Below, one piece after another: positions 48,760 to 58,283 of a stretch of DNA of 64,000 nt. Positions within the stretch are counted from its first letter, which is position 1, and each line of letters begins with the position of its first letter. This DNA is from Psychrobacter immobilis (GTDB lineage: Bacteria; Pseudomonadota; Gammaproteobacteria; Pseudomonadales; Moraxellaceae), in contig NZ_CAJGZV010000001.1 of NCBI RefSeq assembly GCF_904846065.1, positions 2,604,001-2,668,000 of the forward strand, read 5' to 3'. The notes beneath the pieces were generated by a model that saw only the letters and a program-made list of their open reading frames with translations, did not search any database and had not been told where the DNA came from. The translations under genes were made by a program, and so were the position numbers.

Positions 48760-49677
48760 TCATCCTTCAACACTCAAACCTTCGAGAGGTAAATACTGAA
48801 TTGGGCACGTTACATTGTCATCAAAAGTTACAATTTCAAAATTATTATGGTTAGATAGTATCTCACGTACCAATAAATTGTTTAACGCGTGACCAGATTT
48901 ATAAGCATTAAAGCGACCCAAAATCGGATAGCCAATCAAATATAAATCACCTAAAGCATCCAAAATTTTATGGCGAACGAACTCATCATTAAAACGCAAG
49001 CCTTCTTCGTTAAGAATATTTGCCTCATCAATAACGATAGCATTATCCATACTGCCTCCTAACGCCAAATTATTCTGACGTAAGGCTTCTATATCTCGTA
49101 AAAACCCAAAAGTACGGGCTGAACTCAATTGCTCAATGAAGTTTTGCGTCGAAAACTGCAACTGTGCATGTTGAAAATCTTTGTCGATAGCAGGATGATC
49201 AAAATCAATCTCAAAATTTAGCTCAAACCCTTCATAAGGACGCAGTTCTGCCCATTTATCGTCTACTTTTACTCTTACAGGTCTGACGATTTTTATAAAC
49301 TTCTTTAAAGCGTCTTGCTCGCAGAATCCTGCGTCAAGCAGCAACGCTACAAAAGGAGCGGCACTACCATCCATAATCGGTATCTCTGAGGCCGATACAC
49401 GAATTAAAAGGTTATCCACGCCAAGTCCTGCAATGGCACTAAGCAAATGCTCGACCGTCCCCACACGTGTGCCACCAAACACTAGGTTTGACGACATCAT
49501 AGTATCTTGTACTAAAAAAGCACTGGCTGGAATCGGCTGACTGCCTTCGATATCAGAACGCTCGAAAACAATACCCGTATCAATAGGTTGCGGATGAAAC
49601 TCTAAGTCAACAGGCTGACCACTATGGAGACCAATACCTGTAACAGCAATCGCAGTTTTTATGGTTCTTTGGTTCAT
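48760..49677 (-). CDS. lpxC: UDP-3-O-acyl-N-acetylglucosamine deacetylase
   Basis: Zinc enzyme of the first committed step of lipid A synthesis. The start at 49677 (MNQRTIKTAIAVTGIGLHSGQPV) has GAGAAG upstream and gives 305 residues; a longer frame to 49722 lacks family support. Zinc and catalytic residues are in GTVEHLLSAIAGLGVDN (His) and EFVRHKILDALGDLYL (His and Asp), and the Glu region PIMDGSAAPF is intact. It follows ftsZ with a 372-bp gap containing an ftsZ terminator, so it has its own promoter. FtsH, the protease that controls LpxC in E. coli, is encoded at 42-44 kb. Confidence 0.97.
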   Translation of the reverse strand: MNQRTIKTAIAVTGIGLHSGQPVDLEFHPQPIDTGIVFERSDIEGSQPIPASAFLVQDTMMSSNLVFGGTRVGTVEHLLSAIAGLGVDNLLIRVSASEIPIMDGSAAPFVALLLDAGFCEQDALKKFIKIVRPVRVKVDDKWAELRPYEGFELNFEIDFDHPAIDKDFQHAQLQFSTQNFIEQLSSARTFGFLRDIEALRQNNLALGGSMDNAIVIDEANILNEEGLRFNDEFVRHKILDALGDLYLIGYPILGRFNAYKSGHALNNLLVREILSNHNNFEIVTFDDNVTCPIQYLPLEGLSVEG

Positions 49678-49996
49678 GGCTGTCTTCTCACATATTTTGT
49701 TACAATTGCCATAGTGTATCATTACCCGCCCCTAGTTCGCCATAGTTAAAACTCGATAATTTCCTTATCTCCTTGATTGATAACACTTATCGTCAATAAA
49801 TTTTGATAGTTTTCATGTCTTATTGATCACACTGCCTCTGTTAACACAGGGAAATAACAGCCAAATGTTACAATCATAAATTGTTTTATACGCCTATTTA
49901 TTAATGATTATTTTCGTATTGAGAGGCGATTCTCATACATAGAGCGCTCTCATAGCTGAATCAGCTTACTAATATATGGACATTTTCTATACGCAC
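49678..49996 (-). promoter_or_regulatory. Upstream region of lpxC
   Basis: About 320 bp between the ftsZ terminator and lpxC. It is A+T-rich and must hold the lpxC promoter. No sharp hexamer pair was found and no reading frame of note. Confidence 0.4.
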
Positions 49997-50032
49997 AAAA
50001 AAGCCAGCAACTTAGTACTGGCTTTTTTTATT
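49997..50032 (-). terminator. Terminator of ftsZ
   Basis: AAGCCAGTAC and the complementary GCTGGCTT form a stem flanked by A and T runs, so it works in either direction; it sits 18 bp below the ftsZ stop. Confidence 0.85.
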
Positions 50033-50049
50033 CCAAGCATCTGAAAATA

Positions 50050-51255
50050 TTATTTATTTTGTTGACGTTTTAAATAGTCTTGAATGCTATTGGTTTTGGT
50101 TTTCGCCTGCTCTTGAGGCGCGCTTGAACGGCTAGCACTAGCCGTTTCTTGATACATCTGAGCTTGCGATTGCTTCTGGCTGTTTAAAGCACTGGTATGC
50201 ACGTTAGGGTCAACAGGTTGAGTGCTATTGACAGAAGGAACTGGTGCCTCGACTACTTCTGGCTCTTGCCCAGCGTTTTCATCTAACGTCAGACCCGTTG
50301 CAATAACAGTGACATGTAAGTCATCACCCATTTTTTCATCAATCACTGAACCATAGAAAATATGTGCATCGTCAATATCTGTAATTTCTTCGACAATAAC
50401 ACTGATTTTGCTCATCTCATCTAATGAGAGTGATTCAGAAGAAATCACGTTAACCAACAGACCTTTTGCATTTTCTAAACGCAAGTCATCAAGTAATGGT
50501 GATCTAATGGCTTTCTCAGTTGCTTGACGCGCACGATCATCGCCGCTAGCACGGCCGATACCCATCATCGCATGACCTTTGGCAGTCATAGCAGTGCGGA
50601 TATCGTTAAAGTCGATATTGATCATACCTTCACTAGCGATAGTTTCAGCAATACCTTGAACCGCATGTAATAACACATCATCCGCTTTTTTAAAGGCATC
50701 TTGCATAGAGATATTGCCGTAGACACTCATCAACTTATCATTCGGAATCGTAATGATAGAATCAACGAAATTAGTCAATTGCTCAATACCAGCTTTAGCA
50801 GCCTTGATACGTTTGCCACCTTCAAACTTAAATGGCGTAGTCACCACGGCAACTGTCAACACTTCCATTTCTTTAGCAATACGAGCAACCACAGGCGCTG
50901 CACCCGTACCCGTACCACCGCCCATACCAGCAGTAATGAACACCATGTCTGAATGTTCGAGTAATGCACGGATGGCTTCTTCTTCGCTTTCTGCTGCTTC
51001 ACGCCCAACTTCTGGGTTCGCCCCTGCGCCCAAACCGCGATTCGTTTTTGCGCCAAGTTGCAATTTATGCGGTGCAGTTAAACGATCAAGCGCTTGTTTA
51101 TCCGTATTAGCACAGACGAACGTTACACCTCTAATCCCTTGTTGTACCATATGTTCAACCGCATTACCGCCACCACCACCAACACCGAATACAGTGAAGC
51201 TTGCTTGGCCGTTATTTTGAGGCTGGTTATCATCTGGCATGGTGTATTTTGACAT
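50050..51255 (-). CDS. ftsZ: Cell division protein FtsZ
   Basis: The tubulin-like GTPase that forms the Z ring. The 401-residue protein has FTVFGVGGGGGNAVEHM, the tubulin signature GGGTGTGAAP, the catalytic T7 loop with NIDFNDIRTAM, and after a variable linker the C-terminal peptide SIQDYLKRQ that binds FtsA and ZipA. The ATG at 51255 (MSKYTMPDD) is preceded by a Shine-Dalgarno-like GAGAAA; a longer frame to 51306 lies in the ftsA-ftsZ spacer. The 235-bp gap to ftsA is longer than in E. coli, so an internal promoter is likely. Confidence 0.98.
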   Translation of the reverse strand: MSKYTMPDDNQPQNNGQASFTVFGVGGGGGNAVEHMVQQGIRGVTFVCANTDKQALDRLTAPHKLQLGAKTNRGLGAGANPEVGREAAESEEEAIRALLEHSDMVFITAGMGGGTGTGAAPVVARIAKEMEVLTVAVVTTPFKFEGGKRIKAAKAGIEQLTNFVDSIITIPNDKLMSVYGNISMQDAFKKADDVLLHAVQGIAETIASEGMINIDFNDIRTAMTAKGHAMMGIGRASGDDRARQATEKAIRSPLLDDLRLENAKGLLVNVISSESLSLDEMSKISVIVEEITDIDDAHIFYGSVIDEKMGDDLHVTVIATGLTLDENAGQEPEVVEAPVPSVNSTQPVDPNVHTSALNSQKQSQAQMYQETASASRSSAPQEQAKTKTNSIQDYLKRQQNK

Positions 51256-51490
51256 AAAAAGGTTTCTCCAGTTGCAGATAGCGTGATGGTCGATACTTGG
51301 TAACACACTTATATGGCGCGCTATCGACTTACTATATATAATTGTATTTAAATAAAACAGGGCAATGGCTTAGATAATTGTGCTAGCCAAAATATGCCAG
51401 TATGGTACAGGGTGTTACTTTTCGTATTCTTGCCTATTATATAGCTGCATACTCTTATGCTGCTTAATATAAGTATGTTTTGCTAACAGA

Positions 51491-52783
51491 TTATAATATC
51501 TTTTTGAGTACACTAGCAAAACGCTGCCCTGCGCTTTGAAAAACACCAGTGACTCGATTTTTTTGAATCGCTTCAGGCTCGCTTTTTTCACTACGGCGAA
51601 ACTGCTCGCTTTGACTATATAATAGTGTACCAAATGCCGTTTGATAAGCACGATCATTTACTTGACTGTTTAGCTGCTTAAATGACTCATCATTATCAAA
51701 ATGATTATGAGCACTAATAGCAGGATGAGTGTTGGTTAATACTACGGGCATTTTGAGCAATTTTTTGGTAAAGGGTATCATACCTTTAATCGCCGTACCG
51801 CCACCTGTGAGTACGATACCTTTGTCAATATAGCCGATGAGATCAGCCTCATGCAATTGACGAGCAACTTCCGTAAATATCTGTACATAGCGCGCTTCAA
51901 TAATACGGGCTAGATTATAGATACCAATATTAATCTCGTCACCTGTTCCTTGCGGTTTAAAGATAAAGAATGAGCTAGGATCGACACTATTGACATCAAC
52001 AGTACCATGAGTTTTTTTCAGCTTTTCAGCCTCAATCATGGAAATACCAAAATCAGCTGAGATATCCATCGTTACTTCGTGGCTGCCTGTCGCGATACAA
52101 TGGGTAAATATGAGCTTGTTTTCTTTATAAACGCAAATACTGGTCGTACTAGCACCAATATCTACCAAACAAACCCCTTGCTGACGCTCGTCACTCATCA
52201 AACTATATTCAGCACTCGTCACTGCATCAAATACAATGTGGTCAATACCAACATCACAGCTTTGCAGTAATTTTTGGATATTCTGACGACTAGCAACGGG
52301 CATCATCATCATGTGATACATCACAGTAATATTATGCGCCATCATTTCGATCGCATCATCCACCATGAAATCTTGATCATCAACATAGATGCCCTGCTGA
52401 CAGCAATGCATTAAATAATAGTCTGATGATAGATCGCGTGACTTGGCATTAGACAACGCCTGCACCATATCTTTGGCACGTACCGCCTCATCTTCTACAC
52501 GTACCTCGCCTGCACTATTTTTGCTCGATAATTCCGGTGTTGCTAGGGTCAACCACACACTGTGCACGCGGCAATTGGCAGTATCTTCTGCTTCTTGAAT
52601 GGCTTGTTTAATAGCACCTTGTAGACGTTCACGGTGTTTTATTTGACCTTGGTAAAAATCGCTATTTTTGACTTGTCCCACGCCCAGAATACGGATGTCT
52701 TTTGCAGAGACAACGTTACCAATAACGACATATACTGCCGTGGCACTTAGATGGACAACAACCAGATTTTCAGTATTTTTCAT
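51491..52783 (-). CDS. ftsA: Cell division protein FtsA
   Basis: Actin-like protein that tethers FtsZ to the membrane. The 430-residue protein starts MKNTENLVVVHLSATAVYVVIG (phosphate loop 1), has VCLVDIGASTTSICVY (phosphate loop 2), the adenosine motif VLTGGGTAIKGM, and a C-terminal amphipathic helix SAGQRFASVLKKIL for membrane binding. The start at 52783 is chosen because the earlier frame to 52831 has no family match. The protein is slightly divergent in the 1C region. ftsQ ends 163 bp upstream. Confidence 0.96.
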   Translation of the reverse strand: MKNTENLVVVHLSATAVYVVIGNVVSAKDIRILGVGQVKNSDFYQGQIKHRERLQGAIKQAIQEAEDTANCRVHSVWLTLATPELSSKNSAGEVRVEDEAVRAKDMVQALSNAKSRDLSSDYYLMHCCQQGIYVDDQDFMVDDAIEMMAHNITVMYHMMMMPVASRQNIQKLLQSCDVGIDHIVFDAVTSAEYSLMSDERQQGVCLVDIGASTTSICVYKENKLIFTHCIATGSHEVTMDISADFGISMIEAEKLKKTHGTVDVNSVDPSSFFIFKPQGTGDEINIGIYNLARIIEARYVQIFTEVARQLHEADLIGYIDKGIVLTGGGTAIKGMIPFTKKLLKMPVVLTNTHPAISAHNHFDNDESFKQLNSQVNDRAYQTAFGTLLYSQSEQFRRSEKSEPEAIQKNRVTGVFQSAGQRFASVLKKIL

Positions 52784-52946
52784 GGTACCAGACAAATTAT
52801 CGCTAAACAGGAGACCAAATGACGTCTCCATTAGATCATTAAAAAAAGCGTTATCAACACGCTATGATGTTGTATATTCTGTGCTACAAACTATCAAAAT
52901 AGCTCAAACTAAAATGCTAACCAGTTTTTGCTTGTGCTATCTATTG

Positions 52947-53741
52947 TTATTTTGCTTCATCGATTTTCGGCTGTGCCATATCCCAAGCGATGGTAAAACC
53001 ATTTTTGTAGCGCAAATCTACAGACTGTATTTCGCCTCGACGATCACTTAACTGATTGCCGAGCAGCTGACTTAAACTCAGCAGCTTTTGCGCAGTATTC
53101 TCGTTATCAACAATCACACGCAGTCCATTGTCAAAACGAATCAGCCAAGTCATTCTTGGTGACAGGATAATATCTTCGACTTGCATACCAAGTGGCGCAT
53201 ACCAATCGTTAACTTGCTGCATCTGCTGCATGATAACTGGGGCTTGCGTTATCTCACCTTGTAAGGTGGCGAAGCGTTCTTGCGTCAGATCTTTACTATC
53301 AGCAGGGACAAAAACCGCACCTTTTGCATCCACCAAACGCTCTGTACCAAAATTAGCAACCGCTTGCTTAGGTAATGCAGTAACGACTATGCCCCGTTGC
53401 CAATCACGAGAAATACTGACCTGATCAACCCAAGCCAGACCCGTCGTAATATCTCTTAACGCTTGCAAATCAGAGGTAAAAAAGCTGCTTACCTTTTGTT
53501 GATTCATAACCTGTTGCAATGCGCGATATTGGGTAACTGTCAAATCCTGATTATTCACATGGATAGAAGCTGGCGGTGCATCACGCAACGCTTTTCCACC
53601 CATTATCAATATCAGTACGAGCAACCCTAGTACCAATACCATAAAAAAATATTTGAGCGAAGTCGGTACTTGGAACTTAGAGTTTGGGCGACGGGTTTTA
53701 TCACTCATCAAGTCAGTTACCTCGTTGACAGTTTGAGCCAT
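52947..53741 (-). CDS. ftsQ: Cell division protein FtsQ
   Basis: Bitopic membrane divisome protein that joins FtsB-FtsL. The 264-residue protein has a 30-residue cytosolic tail, one membrane helix at about 30-50 (FFMVLVLGLLVLILIMGG), a POTRA domain (IHVNNQDLTV to about residue 130) with WVDQVSISRDWQRGIVVTALPKQ, and an FtsQ domain with GRG-like VEDIILSPRMTWLIRFDNGLRVIV. AAAGGTCGTT precedes the ATG. It starts after an unusually long spacer from ddl. Confidence 0.93.
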   Translation of the reverse strand: MAQTVNEVTDLMSDKTRRPNSKFQVPTSLKYFFMVLVLGLLVLILIMGGKALRDAPPASIHVNNQDLTVTQYRALQQVMNQQKVSSFFTSDLQALRDITTGLAWVDQVSISRDWQRGIVVTALPKQAVANFGTERLVDAKGAVFVPADSKDLTQERFATLQGEITQAPVIMQQMQQVNDWYAPLGMQVEDIILSPRMTWLIRFDNGLRVIVDNENTAQKLLSLSQLLGNQLSDRRGEIQSVDLRYKNGFTIAWDMAQPKIDEAK

Positions 53742-54302
53742 AACGACCTTTGTCCCTATATTTGCATAAAACTGATCATGCTATTTATAAATGTAACTCT
53801 GCATATTTTTGCAGAAGCCTATTAAGTTGACATATTATCAAAATATTTTACTAAAACGATTTATAGGATGACATTATGCTCATTTAAACGTAACATTTTT
53901 CTTAATTTATGAATAACTTATGAGCTAGATTCATAGAAAACAGAAATATCACTAAAACAGACCTATAATTACAATATTAACGTATTTTATGGTTAAACAA
54001 TAGCTTAACCCCTACTAGTGACAACGAATTTACACAAGTTTACATGACGCTGTGGTATAGCAGCTCTAGTGATACATTAATCCGTTCTCATCTAGTAATA
54101 TTCTCAGGCTATAATAAAATTTCAAATCTAATAATTCATAAGTTTTATCACTGGTTTATTAAGACAGCCTATCAATGACAACTGTCTCAATAAATATCAA
54201 TAGCATTATGAACAATGTTAAAAAATGAGCAATGTTAAAGAATGAACAATATTAAAAAGTAGCATTGCTAAATCACTGTTTAAGCAATAACTGCTATACC
54301 AG
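53742..54302 (-). promoter_or_regulatory. A+T-rich 561-bp spacer between ddl and ftsQ
   Basis: In most gammaproteobacteria ddl and ftsQ overlap or nearly touch, yet here 561 bp separates them. The sequence is strongly A+T-rich, has no long frame on either strand, and contains a 17-bp tandem repeat (54208-54258). It probably carries a promoter for ftsQ-ftsA-ftsZ, but I cannot fix its hexamers. Confidence 0.6.
54208..54258. repeat. Three tandem 17-bp units in the ddl-ftsQ spacer
   Basis: Units start at 54208, 54225 and 54242, consensus ATGAACAATGTTAAAAA, with 1-2 differences from the consensus each; a fourth degenerate unit may begin at 54259. Confidence 0.8.
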
Positions 54303-55310
54303 TCACTCTAATGTCTGCGCTAAAATATGCCAGCACAATGCATCAAAGTCCATGCCTCGAGCCTTGGCTGCCATCGGAACCAAGCTATGGCTGGTCATGC
54401 CTGGCACTGTATTGATTTCAAGCAACCAGAAGTGACCTGCTTCATCTTGCATAGCATCGATGCGTCCCCAGCCTTTGGCATCAACGGCACGGAACGCTGC
54501 AAGGCTCAGATCTTGTAAATGCTTTTCGTCAGCAGCGCTCAGACCACAGGGAATGTAGTAACTGGTATCATTACGATTGTATTTGGCCTCAAAATCGTAG
54601 AAGTTGGTAATATCAGCAGGTTCAAGACGAATGACTGGATAGGCTTCATCGTCGATAATGACGATTGTGAACTCGCGACCGGTAATCCAGCGCTCAGCCA
54701 TGACCGCATCACCGCACTGTACCGCCGTTGCATAAGCCGCTGGCAACTCATCAAGATTGTTGACCTTAGTCATACCAATACTCGAGCCTTCATGAACGGG
54801 CTTAATAATAAGTGGTAGACCTAGCATGTTGACTACTTGCTGCCAGTCAGTCTCAGCTGTTAACAATGAAAATGGCGCGGTTGCTAACCCACAACCCTGC
54901 CACAATTGCTTGGTACGAACCTTATCCATACCCAGCGCTGATGCCAGAATGCCTGAACCCGTCTGCGGAATATCAAACCATTGCAGCACACCTTGCAACA
55001 AACCATCCTCGCCGCCGCGACCATGCAACACATTGAACACGCGGTCATACTCACGTAGCTCTGTGATGTCTTGATGCTTAGGGTCGAAATGAGTGGCATC
55101 AACGCCTTGGTTTTGTAGCGCCTGCAATACGGCAGCACCACTGTCTAATGACACGCTGCGTTCATTGCTACTGCCGCCGTAGACAACCGCCACTTTACCA
55201 AACTGTCTGGCATCTTTTGCATCACTGGTCGTCGTGTTTAGAGTGGCATCATTGCTCTCTAAATTATCTGAATTTTGAGTGCTGGTATTTTCTTTAGTAT
55301 CAGTCGTCAT
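54303..55310 (-). CDS. ddl: D-alanine--D-alanine ligase
   Basis: ATP-grasp enzyme making the D-Ala-D-Ala end of peptidoglycan precursors. The 335-residue protein has KVAVVYGGSSNERSVSLDSG, VFNVLHGRGGEDG, the PLIIKPVHEGSSIGM loop, ITGREFTIVI, and the C-terminal LLEINTVPGMTSHSLVP metal and substrate site. The first ~38 residues are a Thr/Asp/Asn-rich leader beyond the ~305-residue norm. AGGAACGATCTTC precedes the ATG. It follows murC by 26 bp. Confidence 0.97.
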   Translation of the reverse strand: MTTDTKENTSTQNSDNLESNDATLNTTTSDAKDARQFGKVAVVYGGSSNERSVSLDSGAAVLQALQNQGVDATHFDPKHQDITELREYDRVFNVLHGRGGEDGLLQGVLQWFDIPQTGSGILASALGMDKVRTKQLWQGCGLATAPFSLLTAETDWQQVVNMLGLPLIIKPVHEGSSIGMTKVNNLDELPAAYATAVQCGDAVMAERWITGREFTIVIIDDEAYPVIRLEPADITNFYDFEAKYNRNDTSYYIPCGLSAADEKHLQDLSLAAFRAVDAKGWGRIDAMQDEAGHFWLLEINTVPGMTSHSLVPMAAKARGMDFDALCWHILAQTLE

Positions 55311-55336
55311 GAAGATCGTTCCTAGAATTTTTTAGC

Positions 55337-56776
55337 TTACTTAATGTAAAGGTTATTGGCAGCCAAGTCGACAGCGATCTGCCCTACATTACCTGCACCT
55401 TGAGTAATGAGCATGTCATTGGCTTTTAATAAACGCTGCATGACAGGAGCTAAATTGTCCTTGTCAATAATCGTCGGTTCAACTTCACCGCGCAACCGAA
55501 TACTACGTGCCAATGACTTGGTATCAGCACCAGTAATTGGGCTTTCACCTGCTGAATATACGTCTAATAATAATAATTCATCAACGCTGGAGAGTACTTC
55601 AACAAAATCATCAAAGCAATCACGGGTACGACTATAACGATGCGGTTGAAACATCATTACCAAACGACGTTCAGGGAAGCTTTGACGCGCCGCTTTAATG
55701 GTCGCATCGACTTCTTTTGGGTGATGACCATAATCGTCAATCAATAAAACATTACCATCATCAAGATTGACAGAGGCATGCTGCTCAAAACGGCGACCAA
55801 CGCCTTCAAATTTTTGCAGAGCGCGTTTGATCGCTTCGTCATCCACCCCTTCATCAGTCGCCATGGTAATAGCAGCAAGCGCATTGTAAACGTTGTGAGT
55901 ACCAGGAATGTTGAGGGTCAAACGTAAAGGTTCACGGTCACGGCGCAGTACCGTGAAGTGAGTTTTCGTGCCTTCCGTCACCAAGTCGATGGCTTGAACG
56001 TCGTTAAAAGGCTCAAGTCCAAAGGTCAGTACGGGACGACCTATATCATCAATCATGGCATACAATTCTGGATCGTCACCGCAGACTACCGCCAAACCGT
56101 AGAATGGCATGTTTTGTAAAAACTGAATATAAGCGGCTTTTAGTTTATCAAAACTATTCTCATACGTTTCCATATGGTCTTGATCGATATTGGTGACAAT
56201 CGCGGCCATCGGATGTAACGATAAAAACGACGCATCAGATTCATCGGCTTCTGCCACCAAGAAACGACTGCTACCTAGCGCAGCATTTTTACCAGATGCA
56301 TTCAGCTTACCGCCGATCACGTAGGTAGGATCGAGTTGCCCTTCTGCCATCATGGTAGTCAACAAACTGGTCGTCGTAGTTTTGCCATGAGCGCCAGCAA
56401 CAGCGATACCGTGACGATAACGCATCAACTCGCCCAGCATATCGGCACGGCGTACCACTGGCAAACGCGCTTCTAATGCCGCCTTAACTTCAGGGTTGCT
56501 GCGATCAATTGCTGACGATACAACGATGACATCAGCATTGGCAATATTTTTGGAGTCATGACCGATCGCAATATCAATACCAATCTGCGCCAAACGTTTG
56601 GTCACTAAGCTCTCAGCAATATCAGAACCACTTACTTGATAACCTTGATTGTTCATCACCTCCGCGATACCGCACATCCCCGACCCACCAATACCGACAA
56701 AATGCAAATGCTGAATACGACGCATTTCTGGTATTTCAATCAAACGCTTAGGTAGAGCTTTCGCAGGGTTAGACAT
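55337..56776 (-). CDS. murC: UDP-N-acetylmuramate--L-alanine ligase
   Basis: Adds L-Ala to UDP-MurNAc. The 479-residue Mur ligase has the N-terminal [19 protein letters not shown], the ATP loop [34 protein letters not shown], and the C-terminal [19 protein letters not shown]. All three domains are complete. It lies between murG (83 bp upstream) and ddl (26 bp downstream) with a Shine-Dalgarno at each junction; murB, often between murC and ddl, is absent here. Confidence 0.98.
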   Translation of the reverse strand: MSNPAKALPKRLIEIPEMRRIQHLHFVGIGGSGMCGIAEVMNNQGYQVSGSDIAESLVTKRLAQIGIDIAIGHDSKNIANADVIVVSSAIDRSNPEVKAALEARLPVVRRADMLGELMRYRHGIAVAGAHGKTTTTSLLTTMMAEGQLDPTYVIGGKLNASGKNAALGSSRFLVAEADESDASFLSLHPMAAIVTNIDQDHMETYENSFDKLKAAYIQFLQNMPFYGLAVVCGDDPELYAMIDDIGRPVLTFGLEPFNDVQAIDLVTEGTKTHFTVLRRDREPLRLTLNIPGTHNVYNALAAITMATDEGVDDEAIKRALQKFEGVGRRFEQHASVNLDDGNVLLIDDYGHHPKEVDATIKAARQSFPERRLVMMFQPHRYSRTRDCFDDFVEVLSSVDELLLLDVYSAGESPITGADTKSLARSIRLRGEVEPTIIDKDNLAPVMQRLLKANDMLITQGAGNVGQIAVDLAANNLYIK

Positions 56777-56859
56777 AGGGATTCTCTTTATTAAAGGCTA
56801 ATAAAATTTAGTGTATCAAAATAATTGGTAATAAAAACAGTCAGCTATAAGAATATAGG

Positions 56860-57945
56860 CTACAGCGTTTGCCAGATAATATCAGCAACTTGCTGGCTCG
56901 CACTTCGATTGGCAAGGGCATGGCCTTTTTTGGCCATCGCTAGGCACTTCTCTCGATTAAGGGCAGCAAGCTCATTGCTCAAACGCTGTGCTGTCAACTC
57001 AGACTGCGGTAACAAAATCGCCGCATCGTGTGAGGTTAAAGTGCGGGCATTAGCAGTCTGATGGTCATCTACCGCATGCGGCAGCGGTACAAAAATTGCG
57101 GCAATACCAACGTTCTGGATTTCCGTAACCGTCAATGCGCCTGCTCGGCAAACAATAATATCTGCCCAATTATAAGCGGCGGCCATATCGTCGATAAAAG
57201 ACTGTACCACAAACTTGTGCATACTCAAGTCTTGCTCATCGTAAGCCGCTTGTGTGGCAGCCTCATTGTTACGCCCGCATTGGTGACGCACTTCAAAAGG
57301 CTGATTGAGCAATACCAGCGCTTTTGGCACAGTGTCGTTTAAGGCTTGTGCACCAAGTGAGCCACCCACCACCAACAATTTGAGCGGTGAGTTGTCATTA
57401 ACATCATAACGCACCGTTGGTTCAGAGACACCAGTGATAGCATTGCGTACTGGGTTACCCACCGTTTCAAGCTTAGCATCCTGTGCACTATTGGCAAAGG
57501 TATCCTCAAATGCTTGCAGTACCTTGGTTGCAATCTTGGATAGGTAGCGATTACTCATGCCTGCAATGGCATTTTGTTCATGGATAATCAGAGGCGTATT
57601 GGTCAGACGTGCAGCGATGCCGCCAGGCGCTGTCACATAACCACCGAAACCGACAACTATGTCAATTTGATTACTACGAATCACCTTTATAACTGCCATC
57701 GTCGCTGATAATAAAGTCACTGGCAACTTCAATAAACGCCCGATTCCTTTACCGCGTAAACCCTGCATCTCAATCGCATGAAAAGGATAACCAGTCGGTG
57801 CAACCAAGCCATTTTCCATACCATTTGGCGTTCCTAGCCAATGAATAACCGCACCACGCTGAGTCAATTCCTCAGCCACTGCCAGCGCTGGGAACACATG
57901 CCCGCCAGTACCCGCGGCCATCATTAATATATGCGGTGCTTTCAT
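56860..57945 (-). CDS. murG: UDP-GlcNAc--lipid I GlcNAc transferase MurG
   Basis: Peripheral membrane glycosyltransferase that converts lipid I to lipid II. The 361-residue GT-B protein has the Gly-rich AGTGGHVFPALAVAEEL, the second Gly loop VVGFGGYVTAPGGIAARL, PLIIHEQNAIAGMSN, and the UDP-GlcNAc site LVVGGSLGAQALND and DIIVCRAGALTVTEI. AGGCGTT precedes the ATG. It is the first gene of the dcw segment present here; murD and ftsW, its usual upstream neighbours, do not precede it in this window. Confidence 0.98.
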   Translation of the reverse strand: MKAPHILMMAAGTGGHVFPALAVAEELTQRGAVIHWLGTPNGMENGLVAPTGYPFHAIEMQGLRGKGIGRLLKLPVTLLSATMAVIKVIRSNQIDIVVGFGGYVTAPGGIAARLTNTPLIIHEQNAIAGMSNRYLSKIATKVLQAFEDTFANSAQDAKLETVGNPVRNAITGVSEPTVRYDVNDNSPLKLLVVGGSLGAQALNDTVPKALVLLNQPFEVRHQCGRNNEAATQAAYDEQDLSMHKFVVQSFIDDMAAAYNWADIIVCRAGALTVTEIQNVGIAAIFVPLPHAVDDHQTANARTLTSHDAAILLPQSELTAQRLSNELAALNREKCLAMAKKGHALANRSASQQVADIIWQTL

Positions 57946-58283
57946 GAACGCCTGCCTATCTTTTCTTTATTTATATGAAGGACTTATTATCCTATGATCA
58001 TCTTAGTCATCAGCCAATAATGACCCTATAAAATCTCGCATAGTATAGTGTAAATCGTTGGCTGATATGTAGCACTTTATGCACTGTCAATAACAAAAAT
58101 CCAAGCCGCGAGCAATCACGACTTGGTTTTTATAAATGCTATCGAAAAATCATAAAAGCATCGTTTATAAATGACGTTTTATCGCCTTTTTATGCGCTAT
58201 GAAAAGATGCTGTTTATCAATCTATCTTAGCACACTGTTTTTCAAGTATTGTGCGCATAGCTTAGTGATAAATCACTCTATCC
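57946..58283. other. Spacer between gshB and murG
   Basis: A 338-bp A+T-rich gap separating gshB from the dcw genes (both minus). It contains the gshB terminator at 58094-58131 and should contain the murG promoter. No further frame of interest was found. Confidence 0.5.
58094..58131 (-). terminator. Terminator of gshB
   Basis: AACCAAG pairs with CTTGG(A)TT across a 16-nt G/C-rich middle that may extend the stem, followed by TTTTTG on the minus strand. About 150 bp below the gshB stop. Confidence 0.65.
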
